DNA of 64,000 nucleotides from Phreatobacter stygius (GCF_005144885.1 NZ_CP039690.1:4849001-4913000), one strand, 5' to 3'; shown: positions 8,409 to 17,793, numbered from the stretch's first letter. The notes: generated from the sequence alone by a model not told the origin. Numbers and translations: made by a program.

Positions 8409-9313
8409 CCGGGCCCGCGGCGATCGGCATCGACATTGGCGGCACCGCCATCAAGCTCGGGCTGGTGACCGGCGAGGGCAAGGTGCTGGCCCGGCGCAGG
8501 TTCGCCTATGCCGCCATGGCGAGCTTCGATCATCTGGCCGGCATGCTGGTCGAGGCCGTCGGCGCCATGGCTGCCGAAACGAGTCACGATGTCGCGGCCA
8601 TCGGCATCGCTGCGCCCGGCCACGCCAGACCCGGCGACGGGCTGATGATCGACGGCACGTCGAACGTGCCGCTGCTGCGCGACCGATCGCTTGCCGCGGC
8701 ACTGAAGGATCGGCTGAACCGGCCGGTCGTGACCTTGAACGACGGCGCTGCCGCAGCCTATGGCGAACTGCACTTCGGCGCCGGGCGCGGGCTCGAGCGC
8801 TTCGTCCTGATGACCTTCGGCACAGGTGTCGGTGGCGGTGTGGTCATCGCCGGCCAGGTCATCCGCGGCAACGAGGGCGAGCCCCCCGAGATCGGCGCCA
8901 TGGTGCTCGACGCCGGTGCGCGGCCCGGAACATTCGAGGCCTTCGCCAGCGCGGCGGGCTTCTCGGCAGCCTATCGCGATGCCGGGGGACCGGCCGAGGT
9001 GCCGCCGGAGCAAATCTTCGCGCGGGCGGCCGCGGGCGAGGCGACAGCGAATCTGGCGCTCGACGCGACCTGCCGACGCATCGCCCAGGCCTGCGGCACC
9101 ATGATCAATCTCCTGAACCTCGAAGCCTGCCTGCTCGGCGGCGGCATCGCGGCGGCCGGCGCTCCCTTGCGTGATCGCGTCGCAAGCCATCTGACCGATT
9201 TCGCCTGGCCCTTCCTGTGTGAGCGCACCACCATCGCTGTCGCCGCCACCGGCCAGGATGCCGGGGTTCTTGGCGCGGGCGCATGGGCTTTGGATCGCCG
9301 TCTGATCGCCTGA
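8405..9313 (+). CDS. ROK-family sugar kinase
   Basis: A 302-residue kinase lacking the DNA-binding helix of ROK regulators. The phosphate motif GIDIGGTAIKLGLV and the second ATP motif FGTGVGGGVV are intact. The cysteine cluster (CxCGxxGCxE) that binds structural zinc in most ROK kinases is absent: the equivalent region reads GEPPEIGAMVLDAGARPGTFEAF. Some ROK kinases are known to lack zinc, so activity is not excluded. The ATG overlaps the SIS stop (ATGA), placing it as the last gene of the uptake operon. Confidence 0.85.
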   Translation: MTGPAAIGIDIGGTAIKLGLVTGEGKVLARRRFAYAAMASFDHLAGMLVEAVGAMAAETSHDVAAIGIAAPGHARPGDGLMIDGTSNVPLLRDRSLAAALKDRLNRPVVTLNDGAAAAYGELHFGAGRGLERFVLMTFGTGVGGGVVIAGQVIRGNEGEPPEIGAMVLDAGARPGTFEAFASAAGFSAAYRDAGGPAEVPPEQIFARAAAGEATANLALDATCRRIAQACGTMINLLNLEACLLGGGIAAAGAPLRDRVASHLTDFAWPFLCERTTIAVAATGQDAGVLGAGAWALDRRLIA

Positions 9314-9445
9314 GCTCGGGCCACCGGAACTCACGTTCCCGCGAGCGCCGGAAGTGGTCACATTTTCGTCTCCGCTCACGTGTAAACGAAGCCACGGAAT
9401 AACTGGTGGGGCCGATCACATCGATTCAGTAGATCGTAGAATTAT

Positions 9446-9451
9446 TATAAT
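9446..9451 (+). promoter_or_regulatory. -10 box upstream of the STAS-like gene
   Basis: A perfect TATAAT hexamer in an AT-rich patch, 21 bp before the ATG at 9473. The -35 region at the expected distance is weak. It fits a housekeeping promoter for the small gene, separate from the sugar operon that ends at 9313. The rest of the 159-bp gap (9314-9472) shows only a short GGAAC/GTTCC inverted repeat near 9330. Confidence 0.35.
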
Positions 9452-9472
9452 CCAAGGATACGGAGACCGAAA

Positions 9473-9769
9473 ATGGTTGATGTAGAAGGGGCTTATGGTG
9501 CTTTCCATGAAGCCGCGAAACATTTCAGAAAAAGCACGGTTGTTGTCGACCTGACGGGGTGGGCGCGACTTGATCTGATGACTCTTGTGAACTTGTGCCG
9601 CCAGGAAGTGGACGAGGTTGGCGGATCACTGTCGCTCAGCATGGGCGACGGTGCCGTGCATCAGTTCCTGCTGCCGGAAGAAGCCGGCCATATCTCGACC
9701 CTGCTCGACGGCGTCCCCTGCACGGTCAGCGGCGGTCCGCCAGAACTGGTTCTGGCCTATCAGCCGTGA
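9473..9769 (+). CDS. Small protein, possibly STAS-like
   Basis: A 98-residue soluble protein that I do not firmly recognise. The pattern VVVDLTGWARLDLMTLVNLCRQ resembles the strand-helix core of STAS domains (anti-sigma-factor antagonists), which would place it in a signalling switch, but the sequence is too short and divergent to be sure. It has a plausible Shine-Dalgarno (GGAG) and its own TATAAT box. It stands alone between the sugar operon and the trehalose block and is followed by a terminator-like hairpin. Confidence 0.6.
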   Translation: MVDVEGAYGAFHEAAKHFRKSTVVVDLTGWARLDLMTLVNLCRQEVDEVGGSLSLSMGDGAVHQFLLPEEAGHISTLLDGVPCTVSGGPPELVLAYQP

Positions 9770-9795
9770 TCCCCTGAACCCCGGCCTGAAATCCG

Positions 9796-9834
9796 GGCGG
9801 GCCATTCCGTGGCCCGCCACCGGCGATTTTTTTT
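9796..9834 (+). terminator. Rho-independent terminator after the STAS-like gene
   Basis: A 9-bp perfect stem (GGCGGGCCA / TGGCCCGCC, 5-nt loop) is followed by a second small CGCC/GGCG hairpin and a run of eight T at 9827-9834. The second hairpin abuts the T-run. This separates the STAS-like gene from otsB. Confidence 0.65.
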
Positions 9835-9844
9835 GGGGCCTTCG

Positions 9845-9869
9845 GGAACCTTCCGGGCCCCCGGCGGTT
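9845..9869 (+). promoter_or_regulatory. Possible EcfG-type stress promoter upstream of otsB
   Basis: GGAAC (9845-9849), a 16-nt spacer, and GGTT (9866-9869) come within one base of the alphaproteobacterial general-stress consensus GGAAC-N16-CGTT. It lies about 160 bp upstream of otsB. Trehalose synthesis is a known EcfG target in rhizobia, which makes the position meaningful, but a GC-rich near match is weak evidence alone. Confidence 0.25.
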
Positions 9870-10030
9870 ATCTTTGTTCCATTCACCGACCGTATCGCTC
9901 CTCATCGCTTGTCCGAAATTCGCCATCACTGCCTGTCCAACGTGGCGCCGAACCGCACCCGCGGCACGGCGCGCTTTTCGTTGCGGCGCAGCCAAGGCGC
10001 GGGCCGTCCTGTGCTGCATCAGGTTTGAAC

Positions 10031-10891
10031 ATGTTCGATATTCGCCAATCCAGGATCTCTGACGACCCCTTGGCCAACCTTTGGCCGGACCATCCGGCCG
10101 GCCCTTCGGCCGATCACCTGGCCCGGCTGATCGCCGCCACACCGGCCGATTTCGCCCTCTATTTCGACGTCGACGGCACGCTCATCGATATTGCCGAAAC
10201 GCCGGAACAGGTTACGGCGCCTGCCGATCTCGCCGGCGACCTCGCCGCCCTGCAACGCCGGCTCGGCGGCGCCGTGGCGGTGGTCACCGGCCGGCGCCTC
10301 GCCGAGGTCGAGGCCATCCTGGCCCCGATCCGGGTCATCGGCTCGGGCATGCATGGCCTGGAGTTCCTCGGCGTCGCGGAAACCCGGCACCAAGCCGCAT
10401 CCGCGGGCGCCGTCGGACCGGAAGCGTGGGGCACGCTGCTGCCGCGCTCATTGGTCGACGGCGTGGTCAGGCTGGCCGCCAGCATCCCGGGTCTCAGGTT
10501 GGAACAGAAGGGGCCTATCCTGACCGTCCATTATCGCGAGATACCGAGCGTCGGCGCCCGGGTCGAGGCTGCCCTGGCGGTTCTGCTGGCCGATCACGGT
10601 GACGGCTACCACCTGAAAACCGGCCGGGCCGTGGTCGAGCTGATCCCCAATGGCACGTCCAAAGGCACCGCGATCGCCCGCATCATGGCGACTGCCCCTT
10701 TTGCCGGCCGCCGCCCCATCATGATCGGCGACGATCACGCCGACGAAGACGCTTTCGCGGTGGCGCGCGCCGCCGGCGGTTTCGGCCTGACGGTCGCCGG
10801 CGAACATTTCAACCGAGGTGACGAACCGTTCCGTGGCGCCGCCCATGTGCGCTCCTGGATCGCCGGCCTCAACGCGGGGCTTGCCCAATGA
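10031..10891 (+). CDS. otsB: Trehalose-6-phosphate phosphatase
   Basis: Dephosphorylates trehalose 6-phosphate to trehalose. This 286-residue HAD enzyme has the nucleophile motif YFDVDGTLIDIAE near residue 45 and the acidic motif GDDHADEDAF near residue 237, both diagnostic for OtsB. The frame is open further upstream to 9809, but the ATG at 10031 starts a normal-length protein and the upstream extension has no family similarity. It overlaps the GH15 gene by 4 bp (ATGA), so the two are co-translated. OtsA is encoded 1.9 kb downstream. Confidence 0.92.
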   Translation: MFDIRQSRISDDPLANLWPDHPAGPSADHLARLIAATPADFALYFDVDGTLIDIAETPEQVTAPADLAGDLAALQRRLGGAVAVVTGRRLAEVEAILAPIRVIGSGMHGLEFLGVAETRHQAASAGAVGPEAWGTLLPRSLVDGVVRLAASIPGLRLEQKGPILTVHYREIPSVGARVEAALAVLLADHGDGYHLKTGRAVVELIPNGTSKGTAIARIMATAPFAGRRPIMIGDDHADEDAFAVARAAGGFGLTVAGEHFNRGDEPFRGAAHVRSWIAGLNAGLAQ

Positions 10892-12672
10892 GCGACATGG
10901 CCCCTCCACAGCTCGCGGTCATCGGCAACAGCGCGATCGCCGCGCTGATCGACGACAAGGCGCGTGTCCTCTGGACCTGTTGGCCGAGGATCGACAGCGA
11001 CCCCTTGTTCTCGGCGCTTCTCGGGGGCGCCGATCCGCAACGCGGGCTCATGTCGGTCGAGCTCGACGGCATGGTTGCCACGCGCCAGGCCTATGAGCGC
11101 AACACCGCCGTGCTCACCACGCTGATGACCGCGGCGGACGGCTCGGCCATTCGCGTCACCGATTTCGCCCCCCGCTTCAAGCAATATGACCGGATCTTCC
11201 GGCCGCCCATGCTGATGCGCCGGATCGAGCCGGTCGCCGGCAATCCGCGCATCCGCGTGCTGATGCGCCCGACCTTCGCCTATGGCCGGCTCGACGGCAC
11301 GGTGGTGCCGGGCAGCAATCACGTGCGCTATGTCTCGGAAGCCGGCTCGGTGCGGCTGACCTCGGATATTCCGGTGGCCTATCTCTCGGCGGAAGCCAAA
11401 TTTGCGCCGACCAAGCCGGTCACCCTGATCGTCCATGCGGACGAGACCTTCCCCAGTTCGATCGAGGAGGTCTGGTGGTCGTTCCTGCGCCAGACGCGGC
11501 AATATTGGCTCGACTGGGCGCGTTACCTGTCGGTGCCCTATGAATGGCAGGAAGCGGTGATCCGCGCCGCCATCACGCTCAAGTTGTGCTCCTGCGAGGA
11601 GACCGGCGCGGTGGTTGCGGCGCTGACCACCTCGATCCCCGAATCGCCGCGTTCCGGGCGCAACTGGGACTACCGGTTCTGCTGGCTGCGTGACGCCTAT
11701 TTCACCGTCCACGCCCTCAACAAGCTCGGCGCGACGCTCACCATGGAGCGGTTCCTGGACTATGTGCGCACCGTCATCGCGACCGAGACCGGGCCGCGAC
11801 TGAAGCCGGTCTATGCCATCGTGCCGGAACATTCGCTCGACGAATGGATCGCCGATGCGCTGCCGGGCTTTAATGGCGATGGACCGGTTCGGATCGGCAA
11901 TGCCGCGGCCGAGCAGGCGCAGCACGACGTTGCCGGCAGCCTGATTTTGGCGGCCTCGCACATGTTCTACGACTGCCGGCTGCCGAAGATGGGCGACGCC
12001 ACGCTGTTCCATGAACTGGAGGCGCTCGGCGAGACCGCCGCAGCCATGGCCTTCGAGCCCGATGCCGGGATCTGGGAATATCGCGGCCGCAAGGCGATCC
12101 ACACCCATTCGGCCGCCATGTGCTTTGCCGCCTGCGACCGTCTGGCGAAGATCGCTCACAAGCTCGCCCTGTCCCAGCGCGAGACCTATTGGCAGGCCCA
12201 TGCCTCGCGCATTCGCGAGACTATCCTGGCACGCGCTTGGAACGAGAAGGAGGGGCTGTTCGCCTCGCGCTTCGACGGCAGCGGGGCCGATGCCAGCACC
12301 CTGCTGCTGGTCGAGCTCGGCGTGGTCGAACCGACCGACCAGCGCTTCGTCCGCACGGTCGAGACGCTGCAGCGGCGGCTGACCCGTTCGGGCTTCCTCA
12401 TGCGTTATGACGAGAATGACGATTTCGGCGCGCCCGAGACTTCCTTCAATATCTGCAGCTTCTGGCTTGCCGATGCCCTGGTCGCCATTGGCCGGCGGGA
12501 CGAGGCGCGCGCGCTGTTCGAAGCCCTGCTCGCCAGGCGCAACCATGTTGGCCTGTTGTCGGAAGACATCGATCCGGTGACCGGCGAGCTCTGGGGCAAT
12601 TTCCCGCAGACCTATTCGATGGTCGGCATCATCGTGACAGCCATGCGCCTCTCGCGGGAATGGATCCACTAG
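10888..12672 (+). CDS. Glycoside hydrolase family 15 (glucoamylase/trehalase-like)
   Basis: A 594-residue cytoplasmic GH15 enzyme. The N-terminal beta-sandwich (residues 1-230, opening QLAVIGNSAIAALID) precedes the (alpha/alpha)6 barrel with the signature GRNWDYRFCWLRDAYF and the later LWGNFPQTYSMVGII. Bacterial proteins of this type next to otsAB are described as glucoamylases or GH15 trehalases; the sequence alone does not separate these. Sandwiched between otsB and otsA it may recycle trehalose or trim a glucan. No signal peptide is seen. Confidence 0.88.
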   Translation: MSDMAPPQLAVIGNSAIAALIDDKARVLWTCWPRIDSDPLFSALLGGADPQRGLMSVELDGMVATRQAYERNTAVLTTLMTAADGSAIRVTDFAPRFKQYDRIFRPPMLMRRIEPVAGNPRIRVLMRPTFAYGRLDGTVVPGSNHVRYVSEAGSVRLTSDIPVAYLSAEAKFAPTKPVTLIVHADETFPSSIEEVWWSFLRQTRQYWLDWARYLSVPYEWQEAVIRAAITLKLCSCEETGAVVAALTTSIPESPRSGRNWDYRFCWLRDAYFTVHALNKLGATLTMERFLDYVRTVIATETGPRLKPVYAIVPEHSLDEWIADALPGFNGDGPVRIGNAAAEQAQHDVAGSLILAASHMFYDCRLPKMGDATLFHELEALGETAAAMAFEPDAGIWEYRGRKAIHTHSAAMCFAACDRLAKIAHKLALSQRETYWQAHASRIRETILARAWNEKEGLFASRFDGSGADASTLLLVELGVVEPTDQRFVRTVETLQRRLTRSGFLMRYDENDDFGAPETSFNICSFWLADALVAIGRRDEARALFEALLARRNHVGLLSEDIDPVTGELWGNFPQTYSMVGIIVTAMRLSREWIH

Positions 12673-12835
12673 GGACGCGTGAACGTTACCGACAGGGCCA
12701 TGACAGAAGTGGCCCGCGATGGCCGGGCCGATGCCGGCGGTCGGCCCGCGACGAAAGGAGCACAGGCCTAACGGCATCGTCCCGCCCGGCGAGGCGACGC
12801 CGCTGTCATTCCGCATCGCAAGCCCGAAAGCCTGA

Positions 12836-15085
12836 ATGTTCATGACCAGATTGCCCCGCATAGCCGTGATCATCACCATCGCCACGATCGTGCTGGCCGG
12901 CCTTGTCGTGGCCTTCGTGCCGCTCTCGCAGGGGCTGATCGAGCGCTGGTCGAAGCGCGACCTGGAACTGCGCTCCAGCCTGGTCTTCCGGTCGATCCGC
13001 GACCGGGTCGAGCAGGAGATGACAGGCCGGCCGGCGGATCTGGCACCGCTGTTCGAGCGCTTTACCAATGACGAGCGGATCCTGGCGCTCGGGCTTTGCG
13101 ATAGCAGGGGCAGGCTGGTGGTCGCGACCGGCCAGATGCCGCAGGTGATCACCTGCGCCGCGGTTGGCGACAACGGCACCGAAGCGGGCCGCGCGGTGCG
13201 CTTCGCCACCTTCAACAACAGCGGCAATCGCGTCATCGTCGGCGGCTATCCGGTCGGCACCGGCGGCTCCCGGGGCCGGTTGCTCATCGTCCATGAATTG
13301 CGTTTCGTCGCCGACCGGGTGCTGGAGGCGCGCTGGTATCTGATCGCCGGCGCGCTGGCCCTGATCCTGCTCGCCGGCACGCTCGCCGCGCTGACCGTCA
13401 TTCTGCTGCAGCGGCGCCTGATGAAGTCGGTGCTCGCCACCATCAACGACCTGCGCGACGGCCAGCCGAAGGTTCTCGACAAGCCCATCCTGCCGCCGCC
13501 GCCGGTGACCACCGAAATCCGCAGCCTGCTGCGCGATTTCCGCGAGAAGATCCGCCTGGAAGACGGCAGCCCGATCGAATGGTCGCCGAAGACCCTGCAC
13601 GATCTCTTGGACAATGAATTGCCGGATACCGAGGTCTTCGTGGTCTCGAACCGTGAGCCCTATATCCACAATCACGCGGATGGCAGGATCGTCGTCCAGC
13701 GGCCGGCCAGCGGTCTGGTTTCAGCGCTCGAACCGGTGATGCGCGCTTGCGGCGGCACCTGGGTCGCCCATGGCAGCGGCACCGCCGACCGGGATACGGT
13801 CGACGCGGAGGACCATGTCCAGGTCCCGCCGGGCAGCCCGGCCTACCGGCTCAGGCGCGTCTGGATGACCGATGAGGAGCAGGAGGGTTATTATTACGGC
13901 CTGGCCAATGAAGGGCTCTGGCCGCTCTGCCATATCGCCTATGTCCGGCCGATTTTCCGTGAAAGCGACTGGCAGCAATATGTCGCGATCAACCAGCGCT
14001 TCGCCGATGCGGTGGTGCGCGAGGCGACCCGGCCCGATCCGGTCATCATGGTCCAGGACTACCATTTCGCCCTGCTGCCGCGGATGATCCGCGAGCAATT
14101 GCCCAAGGCGACCATCCTGACCTTCTGGCACATTCCCTGGCCCAATGCCGAGGCCTTCGGCATCTGTCCGTGGAAGGAGGAGATCATCGAGGGCCTGCTC
14201 GGCAGCACCGTGCTCGGTTTCCACACCCGGTCGCATTGCAACAATTTCTTCGACACGGTCGACCGCTACATGGAGAGCCGGATCGATCGCGAACAGGCCT
14301 CGGTCACCCTTGGCGGCCATGAGACCATGGTCCGGCCCTATCCGATCTCGATCGAATGGCCGCCGGCGGCAATGGAGGGGCAGGCGTCGGTTCCGGACTG
14401 CCGCGCCACGGTGATCGCCCATTACGGCCTGCCGGACGATATCCGCATCGGCATCGGCATCGAACGCTTCGACTATACCAAGGGCATTCTCGACCGGCTG
14501 CACGCCATGGACGATCTCCTGACGCGTTATCCCGAATGGCTGGGCAAGCTGGTGTTCATCCAGGTGGTGGCGCCGACCCGCACCAAGCTTGCGAGCTATG
14601 CGACGCTGCAGGACGACGCCATCCGCTTGACCGAGGAGATCAACCAGCGCCACGGCAGCGAGACCTACAAGCCGATCCTCCTGGTGATCCGTCACCACGA
14701 GCCGGACGAGGTCTATCAGCTGTTCCGGGCAGCGGATGTCTGCGTCGTGTCCAGCCTGCATGACGGCATGAACCTGGTGGCCAAGGAATTCGTCGCTTCG
14801 CGCGACGACGAGGGTGGCGTGCTGGTGCTGTCGCGTTTTGCCGGCGCGTCCAGCGAACTGGGCGAGGCGCTGATCATCAACCCCTATGACATCCACGGCA
14901 TGTCGGATGCCATGCACCGGGCGCTGTCCATGCCGGAGGCGGAACGGCGCGAGCGCATGCATCTGATGCGCACCCATGTCCGCGAGCGCAATGTCTATCG
15001 CTGGGCCGGCCAGATCCTGCTCGACGCGTCCAGGCTCAGGAAGCGCCAGAAGGTTGCCGATTTCGAGGCCGGCAGCAGTCTGTAG
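12836..15085 (+). CDS. otsA: Membrane-anchored trehalose-6-phosphate synthase
   Basis: Makes trehalose 6-phosphate from UDP-glucose and glucose 6-phosphate. The GT20 catalytic domain occupies about residues 260-735 (motifs [48 protein letters not shown]). Unlike the roughly 460-residue soluble OtsA, this 749-residue protein carries an N-terminal module: TM1 about 8-30, a 135-residue probably periplasmic domain, TM2 about 168-192, then a HAMP-like linker. It may sense an envelope or osmotic signal. A 163-bp gap separates it from the GH15 gene. Confidence 0.9.
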   Translation: MFMTRLPRIAVIITIATIVLAGLVVAFVPLSQGLIERWSKRDLELRSSLVFRSIRDRVEQEMTGRPADLAPLFERFTNDERILALGLCDSRGRLVVATGQMPQVITCAAVGDNGTEAGRAVRFATFNNSGNRVIVGGYPVGTGGSRGRLLIVHELRFVADRVLEARWYLIAGALALILLAGTLAALTVILLQRRLMKSVLATINDLRDGQPKVLDKPILPPPPVTTEIRSLLRDFREKIRLEDGSPIEWSPKTLHDLLDNELPDTEVFVVSNREPYIHNHADGRIVVQRPASGLVSALEPVMRACGGTWVAHGSGTADRDTVDAEDHVQVPPGSPAYRLRRVWMTDEEQEGYYYGLANEGLWPLCHIAYVRPIFRESDWQQYVAINQRFADAVVREATRPDPVIMVQDYHFALLPRMIREQLPKATILTFWHIPWPNAEAFGICPWKEEIIEGLLGSTVLGFHTRSHCNNFFDTVDRYMESRIDREQASVTLGGHETMVRPYPISIEWPPAAMEGQASVPDCRATVIAHYGLPDDIRIGIGIERFDYTKGILDRLHAMDDLLTRYPEWLGKLVFIQVVAPTRTKLASYATLQDDAIRLTEEINQRHGSETYKPILLVIRHHEPDEVYQLFRAADVCVVSSLHDGMNLVAKEFVASRDDEGGVLVLSRFAGASSELGEALIINPYDIHGMSDAMHRALSMPEAERRERMHLMRTHVRERNVYRWAGQILLDASRLRKRQKVADFEAGSSL

Positions 15086-15115
15086 ACGTCAGGCCATCCC
15101 GGGTTTGCTCGGCCG

Positions 15116-16108
15116 TCAGCGGCACCAGGCCCGCGCCGCGTAGTCGATCACGTAATGGTCCGGATCGGTGGCGATCGCCGCCATGCCGGCGAGCACCGCC
15201 TCGGGTTGGGTGAGCAGCCGGCTCGGCATGGCGCGCATCAGCGGCTCCATTGGCGCCTTGGCTTCGAAGGCGGCCCGGAAGGCCTTGTCGTCGATGAGCG
15301 GGGCGATCCGCGGCAGGATGCCGCCGGCGAGCGTCACGCCGCCGGTCGCGGCATAGATCAAGGCGAGATCGCCGGCAAAGCGCCCGATCAGGCGCCAGAA
15401 CAGCCGCACGCTGTCGCCTTCCGGCCCTTCGGGACCGGCCAGCGCACGCGCCACGACGGCGGCCTGGTCGATCGGTTCGCCGGTGTCCCCGGTTGCGCGG
15501 AGGCGGGCGCGATGAAGCCTGGAAAGGCCGTCGCCGGACAGCACGCTCTCGCTGGTGATCCGTCCGCCGACCGGCTCCAGATGTGGCCAGAGCGCCAGTT
15601 CGTCCGCGCCGACCGGGCCGAATTCGACATGGCCGGCTTCGCTGGCGATCGCCAGGTAGCGGCCGTCCACAGTGGTCAGAGCCGCCGCGCCGAGGCCGGT
15701 TCCGGGACCGAGGATCAGGCGTGGCCCGAGGGGCTGGCCGAGCTCCGGCCCGATGGCCTGGAGGCGATCGGCCGGGAAGGTCGGGATCGACAGGGCGAGC
15801 GCTTCGAAATCATGCAGCAGCAGGCCCTGTTCCAGGCCGAGGGCGGCTGCGACCGCCGGTCCGTCGAGCGTCCAGGCGGCATTGGTCAGCTTGACCTCGC
15901 GCCCGAGGATCGGGCCGGCGGCGCAGACGATCATCGAGCGGGCCGGGCGGGCCTGTTCCATTGCGGCCACCGCTTCGGCCAGGCCCTGGGCGCTGCGGGT
16001 CCCGGCATGGCCGACGGTGGCCGGCGCCGCGCCTGGCCGATCGAGCCGGGCGACACGGATATTGGTGCCGCCGACGTCGCAGATCAGGGCTGGAAGCGGA
16101 AATTGCAT
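15116..16108 (-). CDS. glk: Glucokinase
   Basis: A 330-residue Glk-family (non-ROK) glucokinase. ICDVGGTNIRVARL binds ATP phosphates; GPGTGLGAAAL and EAGHVEFGP are the other family signatures. It supplies glucose 6-phosphate, the acceptor used by the adjacent OtsA, and could phosphorylate glucose released by the GH15 enzyme. It converges on otsA with a 30-bp gap and is divergent from the MFS gene at 16305, with which it may form a glucose uptake and activation pair. Confidence 0.9.
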   Translation of the reverse strand: MQFPLPALICDVGGTNIRVARLDRPGAAPATVGHAGTRSAQGLAEAVAAMEQARPARSMIVCAAGPILGREVKLTNAAWTLDGPAVAAALGLEQGLLLHDFEALALSIPTFPADRLQAIGPELGQPLGPRLILGPGTGLGAAALTTVDGRYLAIASEAGHVEFGPVGADELALWPHLEPVGGRITSESVLSGDGLSRLHRARLRATGDTGEPIDQAAVVARALAGPEGPEGDSVRLFWRLIGRFAGDLALIYAATGGVTLAGGILPRIAPLIDDKAFRAAFEAKAPMEPLMRAMPSRLLTQPEAVLAGMAAIATDPDHYVIDYAARAWCR

Positions 16109-16190
16109 GGCGGTCTGGCTCGGTGTCGTTCGCGTGGCGCCTGTCCCGGATGTTGTCGGACGCAGGTCGCATCGTCGCAGACAACTATGG

Positions 16191-16206
16191 CGGCGGCGCG
16201 CCGCCG
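16191..16206. promoter_or_regulatory. GC-rich palindrome between glk and the MFS gene
   Basis: CGGCGGCGCGCCGCCG is a perfect 16-bp palindrome midway in the 196-bp divergent gap between glk (leftward) and the MFS transporter (rightward). It could be an operator for both promoters. In DNA of this base composition such palindromes also arise by chance. Confidence 0.25.
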
Positions 16207-16304
16207 AGGGAACCGCGTCATGGCCATGGGCGGGTCGCGCCAGATGAAGATGTCCCGACCGAACTTATCCGCGCCTCGCGCGTTGTCGGCCGAGGAGTCC
16301 GCGT

Positions 16305-17762
16305 GTGAATCGACCATCTGGCCCGCCTGACCGCGCCGACACCATTGTCGAAACCGACATTCCGGCGCGGCTCGACCGCCTGCCTTGGGGCCGCTTCCAC
16401 ACCCTTGTCGTGGCGGCGCTCGGCATCACCTGGATCCTCGACGGGCTGGAGGTGACGCTTGCCGGCACCTTGTCGGGGGCGCTCAAGGCGAGCCCGGTCC
16501 TGCAGTTCACCAACAGCGATATCGGGCTTGCCGGCAGCGCCTATCTCGCCGGCGCGGTGCTGGGCGCGCTGTTCTTCGGCTGGCTGACCGACCGGCTCGG
16601 GCGCAAGAAACTGTTCTTCATCACGCTCGGCGTCTATCTCGTGGCGACCGCCGCCACGGCCTTCTCCTGGAACCTGTGGAGCTTCATGCTGTGCCGGTTC
16701 GTGACCGGGGCCGGCATCGGCGGCGAATATGCCGCGATCAACTCGACCATCCAGGAACTGATTCCGGCGCGTGTGCGCGGCTGGACCGATCTCGTCATCA
16801 ATGGCAGCTTCTGGATCGGCGCGGCGCTGGGGGCGGTTGGGGCCATCATATTGCTCGATCCGGCGGTGATCGATCCGGAGTGGGGCTGGCGGGCCGCCTT
16901 CCTGACCGGCGCCGCCTTGGCCTTGCTCATCGTTTTCATGCGTCTGTGGCTGCCGGAAAGCCCGCGCTGGCTGATGACCCACGGCCGGGCAGCCGAAGCC
17001 GAGGCGATCGTTGCCGGTATCGAGCGGCAGTTGCGCGCCGAAGGTCATGTCATTCCCGACCAGCCCCTGCCCAAGGTCCGGCTCGCCGCGCGCCGGTCGA
17101 CCCCCTTCGCCGAGGTCGCACACACATTGTTTCAGCGGCATCGCGAGCGCACCGCCGTCGGCCTCGTGCTGATGGCCGCGCAGGCCTTCTTCTACAACGC
17201 CATCTTTTTCACCTATGCGCTGGTGCTGACCGATTTCTACGGCATCGCGTCGAGCCAGGTCGGCTGGTACATCCTGCCTTTCGCCGCCGGCAATGTGCTC
17301 GGCCCGATCCTGCTCGGGCGATTGTTCGATACGCTCGGCCGCAGGCCGATGATCGTCTTCACCTATGCCATGTCGGGCATTCTGCTGGCCCTGTCGGGTG
17401 CCCTGTTCGCCGCTGGCTGGCTGACCGCGCCGATGCAGACGCTGGCCTGGATGGTGATCTTCTTCTTCGCCTCGGCGGCGGCGAGTTCGGCCTATCTGAC
17501 CGTGAGCGAGACCTTCCCGCTGGAAATCAGGGCACTTGCCATCGCCTTCTTTTATGCCGTCGGCACCGGCGTCGGCGGGGTTGCCGGCCCCTGGCTGTTC
17601 GGCGTGCTGATCGATACCGGTTCGCGGGTGTCGCTGCTCGGCGGCTATCTGCTCGGAGCCGCCCTGATGATGGTGGCGGCTGTGGTGATGTGGCGTTATG
17701 GCGTAGCGGCGGAGCGGCGGCCGCTGGAAGAGGTCAGCCGGCCCCTGTCGTTTCTCGACTGA
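16305..17762 (+). CDS. MFS transporter (metabolite/sugar:H+ symporter type)
   Basis: A 485-residue twelve-TM major facilitator. The loop 2-3 motif GWLTDRLGRKKLF and the segment RLWLPESPRWLM after TM6 are typical of the sugar porter and metabolite:proton symporter groups. A GTG at 16305 is chosen because GAGGAG lies 6-11 bp upstream. The neighbouring glucokinase suggests a hexose, but the substrate cannot be read from sequence. Confidence 0.85.
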   Translation: MNRPSGPPDRADTIVETDIPARLDRLPWGRFHTLVVAALGITWILDGLEVTLAGTLSGALKASPVLQFTNSDIGLAGSAYLAGAVLGALFFGWLTDRLGRKKLFFITLGVYLVATAATAFSWNLWSFMLCRFVTGAGIGGEYAAINSTIQELIPARVRGWTDLVINGSFWIGAALGAVGAIILLDPAVIDPEWGWRAAFLTGAALALLIVFMRLWLPESPRWLMTHGRAAEAEAIVAGIERQLRAEGHVIPDQPLPKVRLAARRSTPFAEVAHTLFQRHRERTAVGLVLMAAQAFFYNAIFFTYALVLTDFYGIASSQVGWYILPFAAGNVLGPILLGRLFDTLGRRPMIVFTYAMSGILLALSGALFAAGWLTAPMQTLAWMVIFFFASAAASSAYLTVSETFPLEIRALAIAFFYAVGTGVGGVAGPWLFGVLIDTGSRVSLLGGYLLGAALMMVAAVVMWRYGVAAERRPLEEVSRPLSFLD

Positions 17763-17793
17763 TGCCGGGCCGCAGCCGTCCGGGAAATCCGGG

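Noticed and set aside
10735-13236. 833-aa open frame on the minus strand
   Set aside because: It runs antisense to otsB, GH15 and otsA, all with clear family motifs; long shadow frames are usual in such GC-rich DNA.
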